A stretch of DNA of 64,000 nt from Planctomycetota bacterium (GCA_020060765.1 JAGUZQ010000058.1:28382-92381); one strand, 5' to 3'; positions 1 through 9,297 are shown, counted from the first letter of the stretch. Notes: generated by a model not told the origin, from the letters alone. Translations and numbers: made by a program.

Positions 1-108
1 CGGCAGGCCGGAGAGCAGGCTTATGTTCTGATGAGCGCGATGGCTGCGGTGTTCAATCGCAGCGGTGCGACCGTTGGATATCCTGTCTTTTCGCAGACTC
101 TTGGCCAT
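1..108 (-). CDS. 5' end of unidentified protein following phoH (partial)
   Basis: An ATG at 108-106 overlaps the phoH stop by one base (TAATG), so this gene is probably translationally coupled to phoH. Only the first 36 codons are in the window; they read MAKSLRKDRISNGRTAAIEH and continue open to the edge. The N-terminus is basic and not obviously a signal peptide. In many bacteria phoH is followed by an HD-domain 7TM phosphohydrolase (PgpH/YqfF) or ybeY, and a basic cytoplasmic start before the first membrane helix would fit PgpH. That is guesswork from neighbourhood; the visible part contains no diagnostic motif. Confidence 0.5.
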   Translation of the reverse strand, partial: MAKSLRKDRISNGRTAAIEHRSHRAHQNISLLSGLP

Positions 109-1058
109 TAAAACTCCCCGGCATGTTCGGGCTGGCTGGCGTCCTGGTCGTAGGCTTCGACAATGTCCTTGACCAGCCTGTGCCTGACGATATCCTTGCC
201 GGTAAGCCTGACAGTTTTCACGTCGGCCAGATCGGCGAGAATGGTGGAAGCGTGCAACAGCCCCGAGGGATTGCAGTCCTGCAGATCGATCTGCGTGAGG
301 TCGCCGGTGACGACACACCGGGCGTGGGGACCCAGCCTCGTCAGCAGCATCTTCATCTGCCCCGGCGTGGTGTTCTGCGCCTCATCCAGAATCACGAAAC
401 TGCGGTGCAGCGTCCGCCCGCGCATGAACGCCAGGGGCGCGACCTCGATCACTCCGGTTTCGGTGTAATGGGAAAGCTGCCGCCGCGACAGCATCTCGTC
501 CAGCGCATCGTAGATCGGGCGCAGGTAAGGATCGACCTTTTCCCGCATGTCGCCGGGGAGAAAGCCCAGGCGCTCGCCCGCCTCCACCGCCGGGCGGGTC
601 AGCACCAATTTTTTCACCTTACCGTGCCGTAGCGCCTCGACCGCGCAGGCCACCGCCAGATAAGTCTTGCCGGTTCCCGCTGGACCAATGCCGAATACCA
701 ACGAATGGTTGCGGATGGCGCTGACGTACTCTCCCTGCCCCGAGGTTTTCACAGCGATCTTTTTCCGTTCGGTATGGATTACGGCCTGATCGTCTTCCGT
801 CTCCCGCCCCATTTCCACCAGCACGCTGAGTTCGTCCTCAAGATAGGCCTGGCCCTGGGTGATAGCGTCGATCATTCTTTCCGCCACATTCACCGCCCGT
901 TCGACATTGGCCTCTGTTCCCTCGATAAGCAGGCGGTTATTGCGGGCAACCAACGTAACGTCCAGCTCCGAACGAAGCATCCGCAGGTTGGCGTCGTTAG
1001 GCCCGAACAAGGTGCGCAGTTCGTCGGGGCTGGTGGGCAGCTTGATTTCCGTGCGCAT
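108..1058 (-). CDS. phoH: PhoH-like ATPase
   Basis: 316 residues, the usual length for PhoH/YbeZ. The N-terminal part (about 15-65) looks like the small KH-like domain of the family. It is followed by a P-loop ATPase with Walker A GPAGTGKT at 125-132 and a Walker B region ending in FVILDEAQN. PhoH proteins are cytosolic ATPases related to the helicase core and are linked to RNA metabolism together with YbeY; the exact reaction is not settled. The gene lies 3 nt after cdsA and overlaps the next gene by one base, so it belongs to the uppS-cdsA-phoH transcription unit. Family assignment is secure, physiological role is not. Confidence 0.93.
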   Translation of the reverse strand: MRTEIKLPTSPDELRTLFGPNDANLRMLRSELDVTLVARNNRLLIEGTEANVERAVNVAERMIDAITQGQAYLEDELSVLVEMGRETEDDQAVIHTERKKIAVKTSGQGEYVSAIRNHSLVFGIGPAGTGKTYLAVACAVEALRHGKVKKLVLTRPAVEAGERLGFLPGDMREKVDPYLRPIYDALDEMLSRRQLSHYTETGVIEVAPLAFMRGRTLHRSFVILDEAQNTTPGQMKMLLTRLGPHARCVVTGDLTQIDLQDCNPSGLLHASTILADLADVKTVRLTGKDIVRHRLVKDIVEAYDQDASQPEHAGEF

Positions 1059-1061
1059 GGC

Positions 1062-1958
1062 TTATCCCCAGCCCGCCTTCGCGCCGCAGCAGACTATCAG
1101 GTAGAAATACATCGCGGGCGAACTGATCATGAGACTGTCGATCAGGTCGAGCACCCCGCCGAAGCCTGGCACCCCTCCGCCCGCGTCCTTGATTTCGCTG
1201 TCGCGTTTGAACGCCGATTCCACCAGGTCGCCCAGCATCGCCGAAACCGCCAGCAGCACGCCCAGCCCAACGAGTTTGCCCCAACCGATTTTCGCCAGCG
1301 CCATGCTAGGCTCAAACAATACGAACGCGCAAATCAGCGCCACGCTGAAGAAAATTCCCCCCGCCGCCCCTTCCCAGGTTTTCTTGGGACTGAGCGTGGG
1401 GCACATTTTATGTTTGCCCAGTTTGCTTCCCACCAGCAGCGCACCCACGTCTGAGGTCTTCGCAACAGTGATGGCGACGAAAATCATTTCCACCCCGTCG
1501 TACTGCCAGCCCCAGCCGCCGGGGATGCCCAGATGGCGAATCTTCACCAGGAAACTCGGCAGAAACCAGACATAGATCAGCCCCAGCAGCGTGGTCGCGA
1601 CATTGCCGATCGCGCCTTTGGTGGTTTCGCGCGTAAGCTGCAACAGGAAACAGCCGATCGTAATCGCGGCAATCAAGGTACTCATCAGGTCGGGCGAAAG
1701 CCGCGACGCCCCGTGCCATTTTTCCAGGCACCAACGCTCGTGCAGAAAGACCAGTAACACCGACATCACCATGCCAAAACAGGTGAAAGGCCGCCAGCCC
1801 TGCGTCTTCGCCATCCGGTAGAATTCGCGCAACCCCGCCAGCACCAGCAGCGCCATGACCGATGAAAACGCCCAGCCGATCCCGTGCGCCGCGTCGTACC
1901 ACATCGCCGCATAGGTACAGAGAATAACCACAAGCGCGCTCATGATGCGATATTTCAT
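1062..1958 (-). CDS. cdsA: Phosphatidate cytidylyltransferase
   Basis: 298-residue polytopic membrane protein that would make CDP-diacylglycerol from phosphatidate and CTP, the branch point of phospholipid synthesis. Several hydrophobic helices span the first 200 residues. The C-terminal signature is visible: SPKKTWEGAAGG, then SAFKRDSEIKDAGG, then PGFGGVLDLIDSL. The usual His of PGHGG is Phe and the usual Arg of LDRIDS is Leu. As far as I recall this variant is common in Planctomycetes and related phyla, so I do not read it as inactivation. It sits 3 nt downstream of uppS and 3 nt upstream of phoH, as part of an envelope-lipid operon. Confidence 0.93.
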   Translation of the reverse strand: MKYRIMSALVVILCTYAAMWYDAAHGIGWAFSSVMALLVLAGLREFYRMAKTQGWRPFTCFGMVMSVLLVFLHERWCLEKWHGASRLSPDLMSTLIAAITIGCFLLQLTRETTKGAIGNVATTLLGLIYVWFLPSFLVKIRHLGIPGGWGWQYDGVEMIFVAITVAKTSDVGALLVGSKLGKHKMCPTLSPKKTWEGAAGGIFFSVALICAFVLFEPSMALAKIGWGKLVGLGVLLAVSAMLGDLVESAFKRDSEIKDAGGGVPGFGGVLDLIDSLMISSPAMYFYLIVCCGAKAGWG

Positions 1959-1961
1959 AAG

Positions 1962-2717
1962 CTATTCTTTCGCTACTTTGCCAAACTTTCTGGTACGTCG
2001 CTGGTAGGCGGCGATAGCCTCACCCAGCGCTTCCTTGCCAAAGTCCGGCCAACAGATTTCCGTGGTGTAATATTCCGCGTAAGAAGCCTGCCAGAGCAGG
2101 AAGTTGCTGATACGCATCTCCCCCGCCGTGCGGATCAGCAGCTCCGGATCGGGCAGACCAGCGGTGTCCAGTCTGGCTTCAAAGGTTTCCTCGTTCACAT
2201 CCTCCGGGCGCAACAGGCCGCTTTTCACCTCTGCCGCGATTTTTCCCGCCGCCCGGACAATTTCGTCCCGTCCGCCATAACTGAGCGCGATGGTGAGGGT
2301 GAGGGCGTCGTTACCGGAGAGATTATTGACTGTTTGCGCCAGTTGCTTGCGCAGTTTCGCCGGCAGCCGTTCGAGATCGCCGATAGCGCGCAAGGCAACA
2401 TTATTCTTGTGCAGGTTCTTCTCTTCCGCCTTGAGATATCTGCCCAATAATGTCATCAGCGCCGTCACCTCGGTTTTCGGGCGCTCCCAGTTTTCCGTGG
2501 AAAAAGCGTAGAGGGTGAGATATCCGATATCCCAGCGACGGCAAGCATCTACCGTGCGCCGCACCGCGTCGGCACCGGCGCGATGACCAAAAGTCCTGGG
2601 CTTGCCCCGGGCGCGCGCCCACCGCCCGTTGCCGTCCATGACGATAGCGATGTGCCGGGGGAGGGGCGTCGGTTGGAAAGGGAGTTCCTCGTTACTGTCG
2701 GCTGCGCCGTCTTCCAT
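1962..2717 (-). CDS. uppS: Isoprenyl (undecaprenyl) diphosphate synthase
   Basis: 251 residues from the ATG at 2717, which has a GAGGA ribosome binding site just upstream; the longer open frame reaching back into purA is not used. UppS adds isopentenyl units to farnesyl diphosphate to give the C55 lipid carrier for peptidoglycan. The cis-prenyltransferase motifs are all present: IAIVMDGNGRWA with catalytic Asp28, the FGHRAG substrate motif, TLYAFSTENW, ALSYGGRDEI, and the C-terminal PELLIRTAGEMRISNFLLWQ. It is first in a tight uppS-cdsA-phoH group, separated from purA by a terminator. Confidence 0.95.
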   Translation of the reverse strand: MEDGAADSNEELPFQPTPLPRHIAIVMDGNGRWARARGKPRTFGHRAGADAVRRTVDACRRWDIGYLTLYAFSTENWERPKTEVTALMTLLGRYLKAEEKNLHKNNVALRAIGDLERLPAKLRKQLAQTVNNLSGNDALTLTIALSYGGRDEIVRAAGKIAAEVKSGLLRPEDVNEETFEARLDTAGLPDPELLIRTAGEMRISNFLLWQASYAEYYTTEICWPDFGKEALGEAIAAYQRRTRKFGKVAKE

Positions 2718-2754
2718 GCGTTCCTCGCGGATGAAACACAGTAATGCAACGCCT

Positions 2755-2791
2755 AAAAAAAGGCAATATCCCAATTTTGCGGGATATTGCC
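2755..2791 (-). terminator. Rho-independent terminator after purA
   Basis: On the minus strand an 11-bp perfect stem (GGCAATATCCC at 2791-2781 with its complement at 2772-2762) and an 8-nt loop are followed directly by seven T residues (2761-2755). It lies 25 nt beyond the purA stop and 38 nt before the uppS start, so it ends the purA unit and separates it from uppS-cdsA-phoH. Confidence 0.92.
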
Positions 2792-2815
2792 GTACTTCGC
2801 AACAGAAAAAGCGGT

Positions 2816-4099
<1,284 letters not shown>

Positions 4100-4107
4100 A
4101 TCTTCTC

Positions 4108-5166
4108 CTAACCCTGTTTCCTGGCGATAACGTAAGAAAAATTATTCGGCAACATACCGCTGCCGGTAAGCGCCGCTTCGGTTTCAATCATCGCGTCGGC
4201 GATGGCAGTTGCCTCCGCGTCGTTTTCGTCGAGAAAATTCCGAGCAATGCCGGAAAACAGCGGTGCCAGCAGCGCGCCACCCAGTTGCATACTTTCCACG
4301 ATTTTCAGCTTGGCCTTTATCACTCCCAACAGGTCTTCCGAGCGCACAGCCAGATCGGGCGCGATGTTCATCAGTTTTCCCAGGTCAGGCGCAAGCTGTT
4401 CTTCCCGGACAGCGCCAGTCACGTCTGTTCTCAGCCTCTCCGGCAGCAGCGGCAAAAATGCGCTGGCCAGCCGAATCTGTTCCGGTTCCATCTGCAACCG
4501 GTTGGGGCCGGTATAGTCGCGCATCACGAACACCGCGCTGAAATCCATCTCCCGCGCCACCCGGTCGAACAGGCTTTCCAGTTCCGCCACCCGGTGCAAG
4601 GTTTCGTAAGCCAGCACCAAGTGATAAGGTCCCTGCGGCAGCTCCTCCCCGTTCAGGTCGAGGCATTTGCATTCCACTGTTTTAGGCACGTGGGCGGCGT
4701 ATTCATTCAGAACTTCCCGGTCGCCGTCGACCACGACAATCCTGTCCACCTTGCCGCTCAGCAGCAGATAATGCAGCAGCGGTGAGGAATCGTTGCAACC
4801 CAGCACCAGGGCGCTCATGCCTTTTTTCGGCAGCTTGCCGCCCCAGCGTTCCATCGCGTACTCGACGAAATTATTATACCGCTGCGGCTCTCCCCCGCAC
4901 ATCAGGCTTTCATGCCGCCGTTTAACCGCGGGAATATTGTGCCAGTAAACGGCATATTCCTCGGCGCTTTCTCCCGGCAGCTCCGCGCCGTCGCTCGCCC
5001 CAAACGCGTATTCAACTTCTTTCGCGGCAGGCTTGACCACGTGTTTGACCGCGCCCTGAAAAAATGCGTGCAATGCGTGGCTAACGGTTTTTTTTAACGA
5101 GTCGCGCATTCGGTGTCCCGGCTGGATGCGGCATCTGCTTGCTGTCGATTCTTCGCCTTTTGTCAC
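4108..5166 (-). CDS. Putative SAM-dependent methyltransferase-like protein
   Basis: The central part (about 115-230) has the look of a class I methyltransferase Rossmann fold: a first strand and glycine-containing loop SALVLGCNDSSPLLHYLLLSG, then an acidic end of strand two IVVVDGDREV, then LVLAYETLHRV. The glycine loop is atypical (GCNDSSP), so activity is uncertain. The C-terminal 120 residues are helical and unrecognised. The longest frame begins with GTG at 5166, which touches the end of an inverted-repeat element and has no ribosome binding site; an ATG at 5109 is an alternative start giving 333 residues. It is probably cotranscribed with purA (8-nt gap), which may only reflect insertion of the repeat upstream. 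Confidence 0.6.
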   Translation of the reverse strand: MTKGEESTASRCRIQPGHRMRDSLKKTVSHALHAFFQGAVKHVVKPAAKEVEYAFGASDGAELPGESAEEYAVYWHNIPAVKRRHESLMCGGEPQRYNNFVEYAMERWGGKLPKKGMSALVLGCNDSSPLLHYLLLSGKVDRIVVVDGDREVLNEYAAHVPKTVECKCLDLNGEELPQGPYHLVLAYETLHRVAELESLFDRVAREMDFSAVFVMRDYTGPNRLQMEPEQIRLASAFLPLLPERLRTDVTGAVREEQLAPDLGKLMNIAPDLAVRSEDLLGVIKAKLKIVESMQLGGALLAPLFSGIARNFLDENDAEATAIADAMIETEAALTGSGMLPNNFSYVIARKQG

Positions 5167-5167
5167 G

Positions 5168-5347
5168 TTACGGTTCGGTTAAGGAAAAAGCAGTCGTTTT
5201 GCCATTAAATATGCGAACGTCATTCCCGCGCAGGCGGAAATCCAGTGGGGAAAATCGTGCGCAACACCTCCTGGATTCCTGCCTGCGCGGGAATGACGAT
5301 TCATGAGTTTAATTGCCAAGGCGAACTGTTGCTCCTTAACTGAGCCG
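5168..5347. repeat. Copy A (diverged) of the CAATACGG inverted-repeat element
   Basis: The left end reads TTACGGTTCGGTTAAGGAAAAA and the right end CTCCTTAACTGAGCCG, degenerate versions of the terminal inverted repeat seen in copies C, E, F and G. Inside is the family's second palindrome: CGTCATTCCCGCGCAGGCGG at 5218-5237 and its inverse at about 5271-5298. No open reading frame of interest. The element abuts the GTG start of the methyltransferase-like gene and may have displaced its promoter. Confidence 0.8.
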
Positions 5348-5352
5348 CACTG

Positions 5353-5460
5353 GCCTTCTGATACGCAAACCTTTCGCGCGTTCTCCACCCGCGACCAGCG
5401 GGAGCGCGGATATTCTGCGCGAACGAAACCGCCTGCGTAATATGCCCGTGCGGCACGCAC
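5353..5460. repeat. About 100-bp repeat shared with the inside of copy F
   Basis: The stretch containing CCCGCGACCAGCGGGAGCGC and ending CGTGCGGCACGCAC is clearly related to 55706-55803, where CCCGCGACCAACGGGAGCGC and TGTGCGGCGCACAC occur in the same order and spacing. The shared core is partly palindromic. It is non-coding as far as I can see and lies just downstream of the etfA stop. It is a second repeat family, independent of the CAATACGG element but found beside or inside it. Confidence 0.65.
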
Positions 5461-5465
5461 CGCAC

Positions 5466-6656
5466 TCAGCCTTCGATTTCCTTGATGAGTGCCGGAATAA
5501 TCTCGAACAGATCGCCGACAATGCCAAAAGTCGCCACCTCGAAGATCGGCGCGTCCTTGTCCTTGTTGATGGCGACGATCACGTCGGAGCTGTTCATGCC
5601 GACCAGATGCTGCACCGCGCCGCTGATGCCGCAGGCGATATAGAGTTTCGGCTTCACCGTCTTGCCGGTCTGCCCCACCTGATGGCTGTAAGGGATCCAG
5701 CCCGCGTCCACCGCCGCGCGGCTGGCGCCGACCGCGCCGCCGAGAGCCTTGGCCAGTTTCCCGATCATCTCGAAACCTTCCGGGCGACCCACGCCGCGTC
5801 CGCCGGAGACAATGATATCGGCTTCCACGATATTGATCTTCTCACCGACTTCCTTGAGGAAGTCGACGCGTTTCGTACGGCTCTTGAGCAGGCTGGCGTC
5901 AGCGCCGATCTTTTCTACTGCGCCGCCGCGTCCGCCGTCTTTCTGGGCTTCGGTCATGACCTTGTGCCTGACGGTAGCCATCTGCGGGCGATGATACTGG
6001 CAGAGAATCGAGGCCATGATATTGCCGCCGAAAGCGGGGCGGGTCTGGAGCAACAACCGGCCTTCGGTAATGTCCAGCCCCGTGCAGTCAGCGGTCAGGC
6101 CGGTCTGCACCGCCACCGCCACGCGCGCGAGGAAACTGCGCCCGATCGAAGTCGCTCCCGCCAGCACGATCGACGGTTTTCTTTTTTCCACCAGGTCAGA
6201 CACCACCGCCGCGTAGGGTTCGGAGGCGTAATCCGCCAGCTCCGGAGTATCGACCTGGATGACCTTGTCTACCGGATATTGCAGCAGTTCCCGGCAGGCG
6301 TCGTCCATATTATGCCCGAGCACGGCCACGGTCAGGGGTTCGCCCAGTTTGTCCGCGAGTTCCCGCCCCTTGCCGATCAGCTCGATCACGACGGATTGAA
6401 TCTTGCCGTCGATCTGCTCGCCGAAGACCCACACGCCCTTGTATTGCGAGAGGTCTTTCTTCGCGCCTTTTTCCGCGCGCTGGAGCGTGATCGCGCCGAA
6501 CTTGCACGAGTCCACGCACGCCCCGCAGAAGGTGCAGCTGTCGGTGACGACGGCGAGTCTGGCTTCCATCTGCAACGCGCCGAAGGGACAGGTCTTGACG
6601 CAGACTCCGCAGCCCACGCACTTTTCCTTGCTGATAATCAGTTTATTCTCGGACAT
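5466..6656 (-). CDS. etfA: Electron transfer flavoprotein alpha subunit with N-terminal ferredoxin domain
   Basis: 396 residues from the ATG at 6656, preceded by CAGGT and an A-tract; a TTG 18 nt upstream is an inferior start. Residues 1-60 form a two-cluster ferredoxin: Cys 13, 16, 19, 23 and Cys 41, 44, 47, 51, each CX2CX2CX3C. The remainder is EtfA: the middle domain, then the FAD-binding C-terminus with GRGVGRPEGFEMI, YSHQVGQTGKTVKPKLYIA and CGISGAVQHLVGM. EtfAB passes electrons between acyl-CoA dehydrogenases and other carriers. A fused ferredoxin domain is found in some anaerobic, possibly bifurcating ETFs. It lies 72 nt after etfB and follows the same promoter. Confidence 0.94.
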   Translation of the reverse strand: MSENKLIISKEKCVGCGVCVKTCPFGALQMEARLAVVTDSCTFCGACVDSCKFGAITLQRAEKGAKKDLSQYKGVWVFGEQIDGKIQSVVIELIGKGRELADKLGEPLTVAVLGHNMDDACRELLQYPVDKVIQVDTPELADYASEPYAAVVSDLVEKRKPSIVLAGATSIGRSFLARVAVAVQTGLTADCTGLDITEGRLLLQTRPAFGGNIMASILCQYHRPQMATVRHKVMTEAQKDGGRGGAVEKIGADASLLKSRTKRVDFLKEVGEKINIVEADIIVSGGRGVGRPEGFEMIGKLAKALGGAVGASRAAVDAGWIPYSHQVGQTGKTVKPKLYIACGISGAVQHLVGMNSSDVIVAINKDKDAPIFEVATFGIVGDLFEIIPALIKEIEG

Positions 6657-6728
6657 TTTTTTTACCTGTTGCAAAGTTAATCGGCTGTTCCTTACAGTGC
6701 CATGAAAACGACGGTCTTAGTCTCCGGT

Positions 6729-7517
6729 TTAAAATAACTGCATTTCCTTCAACTTGCCGACGAGGTTTTTCGCCACTTCCGGCGCGGTCTCGTATTCCAG
6801 CATCTCGCCGCCGCTACGACGGGGAGGAGAAAAGATTTTATTCACCGAGGTGGGTGAACCCTTCAGCCCGATCTCCTCGACATTGGCCTTGATATCAGCC
6901 GCCGACAAGGTTTTTATTTCGGCTTTCTTCGCCTTCATCTTTCCCTTAAGGCTGGGCAGGCGCGGTTCGTTGATGTCCTTGACCACGGTGAATACGGCAG
7001 GCATCTGCACTTCCACCACTTCCGTGCCGTCCTCCATCATCCGTTCGACCACAGCCTTTTCCTTCGAGATTTCGCGCACCTTGGAGACATAGCAGACCTG
7101 CGGCAAATCGAGGTGGCAGGCGATGCCGGGACCTACCTGCGCGGTGTCGCCGTCGATAGCCTGCTTGCCGCAGAGCACGAGATCGAACTCCAGCGTCTTC
7201 AGTGCGGTAGCGAGAGTCAAACTGGTTGCCCAGGTGTCGGCACCGGCGAACGCGCGGTCGCTCAGGAGAATCGCCTCGTCCACGCCCACGCTCAAGGCTT
7301 CGCGCAAGGCGCTTTCGACCTGCGGCGGGCCCATCGAAATCACCGTCACCTTGCCCGCTCCCACCCGCTCGCGGATGCGCACCGCTTCCTCGATGGCGTA
7401 GGTGTCGAAGGGGTTGATGATGGAATCCACGCCGTCGCGGATCAGGGTGTTGGTCTCTGGATTGATCCGCACCTCGGTGGTGTCGGGAACCTGCTTGATA
7501 CATACCAGTATGTTCAC
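6729..7517 (-). CDS. etfB: Electron transfer flavoprotein beta subunit
   Basis: 262 residues from a GTG at 7517 that has AGGAG nine bases upstream; the protein then begins MNILVCIKQVPDTTEVRI, the normal EtfB start. Diagnostic stretches are INPFDTYAIEEAVRI, the loop LVLCGKQAIDGDTAQVGP that binds nucleotide, and the conserved C-terminal Lys-rich region. EtfB forms the heterodimer with the EtfA encoded next and should serve the acyl-CoA dehydrogenase at 8032-9198. A promoter and a long 5' hairpin lie directly upstream, so etfBA can be expressed apart from the preceding genes. Confidence 0.95.
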   Translation of the reverse strand: MNILVCIKQVPDTTEVRINPETNTLIRDGVDSIINPFDTYAIEEAVRIRERVGAGKVTVISMGPPQVESALREALSVGVDEAILLSDRAFAGADTWATSLTLATALKTLEFDLVLCGKQAIDGDTAQVGPGIACHLDLPQVCYVSKVREISKEKAVVERMMEDGTEVVEVQMPAVFTVVKDINEPRLPSLKGKMKAKKAEIKTLSAADIKANVEEIGLKGSPTSVNKIFSPPRRSGGEMLEYETAPEVAKNLVGKLKEMQLF

Positions 7518-7572
7518 CTGTCGTCGCTCCTGTTTCTGGACGCCCAGTCGGGCAAAAAAACCTCTAGCCACA

Positions 7573-7603
7573 AACCCGCCTCCCCCCGTGAAAGGAGGAG
7601 GCG
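7573..7603 (-). promoter_or_regulatory. 5'-UTR hairpin ahead of etfB
   Basis: Reading the minus strand, CCGCCTCC and GGAGGCGG form an 8-bp GC stem around a 12-15 nt loop, beginning about where transcription from the promoter at 7611-7638 should start. There is no immediate T-run, so it is a poor terminator; it could stabilise the 5' end of the etfBA message. Function is inference. Confidence 0.45.
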
Positions 7604-7610
7604 GTCAGTT

Positions 7611-7638
7611 ATTATGCTTTATAAATTTTTTTTGTCAA
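7611..7638 (-). promoter_or_regulatory. Sigma-70-type promoter for etfBA
   Basis: On the minus strand a perfect -35 TTGACA (7638-7633) and a 5/6 -10 CATAAT (7616-7611) are separated by 16 nt of A/T-rich sequence. The expected start near 7604 leaves a leader of about 87 nt before the etfB GTG. Confidence 0.7.
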
Positions 7639-7662
7639 GCTGCGCATTATTGCGTCAGACTG

Positions 7663-8028
7663 TCACTTCCCCTGCCCCGGGCCGTGCAGGGTGCCGTCCC
7701 TGACGCCGTCGCGCAAATCGATTTCGTCCAGCTTGTCGACGAATTCGTCTTCGGTCATGATTTTTTTCTCGATCAGGATTTCCATCATGGTCTGCATCAC
7801 CAGCGCCTGGGTGGCGTAATCCTTGGTCAACTGCTCCTGTACTTCCCGCAGCTTTCCCATCAGTTCGTCCGCGTCGCAGCAGGCCGCCTCAGCCACCGCT
7901 TTTTCCAGTTTCAGCAAGGCGTCGCGCAGGTGGAAAATATCGGTCTTGCCCAGCTTGCCGTGGTCGGCGGCGCGGCGCCAGAACCCGGACTGCGCGGAAA
8001 GAGGCTTTTGCTTCGGCTCTTCGTCCAT
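7663..8028 (-). CDS. Small conserved-looking helical protein between etf and acyl-CoA dehydrogenase genes
   Basis: 121 residues, not recognised. It starts 3 nt after the acyl-CoA dehydrogenase stop, which suggests translational coupling. The sequence is acidic and strongly helical, with a CC pair at 49-50 in EAACCDADELMG and an amphipathic C-terminal region LVMQTMMEILIEKKIMTEDE. There is no signal peptide or membrane segment. Its position between the dehydrogenase and its electron carrier suggests an accessory role in that system, but nothing in the sequence shows what it does. Confidence 0.6.
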   Translation of the reverse strand: MDEEPKQKPLSAQSGFWRRAADHGKLGKTDIFHLRDALLKLEKAVAEAACCDADELMGKLREVQEQLTKDYATQALVMQTMMEILIEKKIMTEDEFVDKLDEIDLRDGVRDGTLHGPGQGK

Positions 8029-8031
8029 GGC

Positions 8032-9198
8032 TTACTTCTTTTTGCTGGCGGCTTCCTTGATCAGGGCGCGCGCAATCTCATCGCGCTGAATCTGGTTGGT
8101 GCCTTCGTAAATCTGGGTAATCTTGGCGTCGCGCATCAGCTTCTCGACCGGGTATTCCTTCATGTAGCCATACCCGCCGAATACCTGCACCGCGTCAACC
8201 GTCACCTTCATCGCCACGTCGGAGGCGAAGGTCTTGGACATGGCGCTGTACGCAGTCGGGCGACCGGCGCCGCTGTCGATGTGCCGGGCGACGGCGTAGA
8301 TCAGCGCGCGGGAAGCCTCGATCTGCATGGCCATATCCGCCAGCATCCATTGCAAGCCCTGGTTGGCGATAATCGGTTTCCCGAACTGCTTGCGCTCGCG
8401 GGCATACTGCACCGACAGTTCCAGCGCCTCGGTGGCGATGCCCAGCGCCTGCGCGCCGATGCCGGGGCGGGAGGCGTCGAAAGTCTTCATCGCCGTCATG
8501 AAACCGCTGCCGGGCTTGCCCAGCAGGTTTTCGGCGGGAACGCGGCAGTCCTGGAAAATCAGCTCGCGGGTGGCGCTGGCGCGGATGCCGAGTTTGTCTT
8601 CCTTCTTGCCTGCGGAAAAACCGGGAGTGTCTTTCTCGACGATAAAGCACGACGCGCCGCGCGCGCCCTTGCTCCGGTCGGTCATGGCGAAGACGGTATA
8701 AATGCCGGCCTCGCCGCCGTTAGTGATCCACTGCTTGGTGCCGTTGAGGATATACGAATCCCCGTCCAATACGGCGGTAGTCTGGATGCCGCCCGCGTCG
8801 GAACCGGCGTTGGGTTCGGTGATGGCGAAGGCGGCTATTTCCCCTTCCGCCACGCGCGAGAGATATTTCTTCTTCTGTTCTTCCGTGCCGCTGATGATGA
8901 TCGGCAGCGCGCCCAGAGCGGAACCGGCGAACGCGAGCGCGATACCCGCGCAGCCCTTGGAAATCTGCTCTGCCACCAGCACCATGTTCATGATCGGCGT
9001 GCCGCCCGCCATGCCGCCGTAGGCGTCGTCGATATAGACGCCGCACAGTCCGCTTTCGGCAAAGACTGCCAGCAGGTCGTGCGGGAATTCCTGTTTCTCG
9101 TCGAGTTCGGCTCGAACCGGCCTGATCTTTTCCTCCGCGATCTGCGCGGCCAGATCGACCATCATTTTCTGTTCTTCGGTCAGAATGTAATCCAGCAC
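8032..9198 (-). CDS. Acyl-CoA dehydrogenase (butyryl-CoA dehydrogenase-like)
   Basis: 388 residues from a GTG at 9198 with AGGAGG nine bases upstream. The family signatures are ITEPNAGSDAGG in the middle beta domain, RKQFGKPI in the C-terminal helical domain, and the catalytic glutamate in QIYEGTNQIQR (Glu365). It is an FAD enzyme that oxidises short-chain acyl-CoA or, running in reverse with a bifurcating ETF, reduces crotonyl-CoA. The length, the Glu position and the linked etfBA genes resemble Bcd of butyrate formers; chain-length specificity cannot be read here. A ptb-buk pair some 19 kb away is consistent with acid production from its product. Confidence 0.92.
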   Translation of the reverse strand: MLDYILTEEQKMMVDLAAQIAEEKIRPVRAELDEKQEFPHDLLAVFAESGLCGVYIDDAYGGMAGGTPIMNMVLVAEQISKGCAGIALAFAGSALGALPIIISGTEEQKKKYLSRVAEGEIAAFAITEPNAGSDAGGIQTTAVLDGDSYILNGTKQWITNGGEAGIYTVFAMTDRSKGARGASCFIVEKDTPGFSAGKKEDKLGIRASATRELIFQDCRVPAENLLGKPGSGFMTAMKTFDASRPGIGAQALGIATEALELSVQYARERKQFGKPIIANQGLQWMLADMAMQIEASRALIYAVARHIDSGAGRPTAYSAMSKTFASDVAMKVTVDAVQVFGGYGYMKEYPVEKLMRDAKITQIYEGTNQIQRDEIARALIKEAASKKK

Positions 9199-9253
9199 CT
9201 GTTAAGCCTCCTGTCCCGGACGGGTAAATTTCGGATAATATTAAGGAGGTAGC

Positions 9254-9281
9254 GCGCCAGACCCGCTCCCCGATCTGGCGC
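9254..9281 (-). terminator. Hairpin between fabF and acyl-CoA dehydrogenase genes
   Basis: GCGCCAGA and TCTGGCGC form an 8-bp perfect stem with a 12-nt loop, 17 nt beyond the fabF stop. No T-run follows on the minus strand, so it may be a weak or factor-assisted terminator or simply a processing site. Confidence 0.35.
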
Positions 9282-9297
9282 ACAGCCCCTCCCTGCG

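Noticed and set aside
7402..9252. 616-residue open frame on the plus strand opposite the acyl-CoA dehydrogenase
   Set aside because: Antisense shadow of clear coding sequence; it also runs through the etfB promoter and leader.
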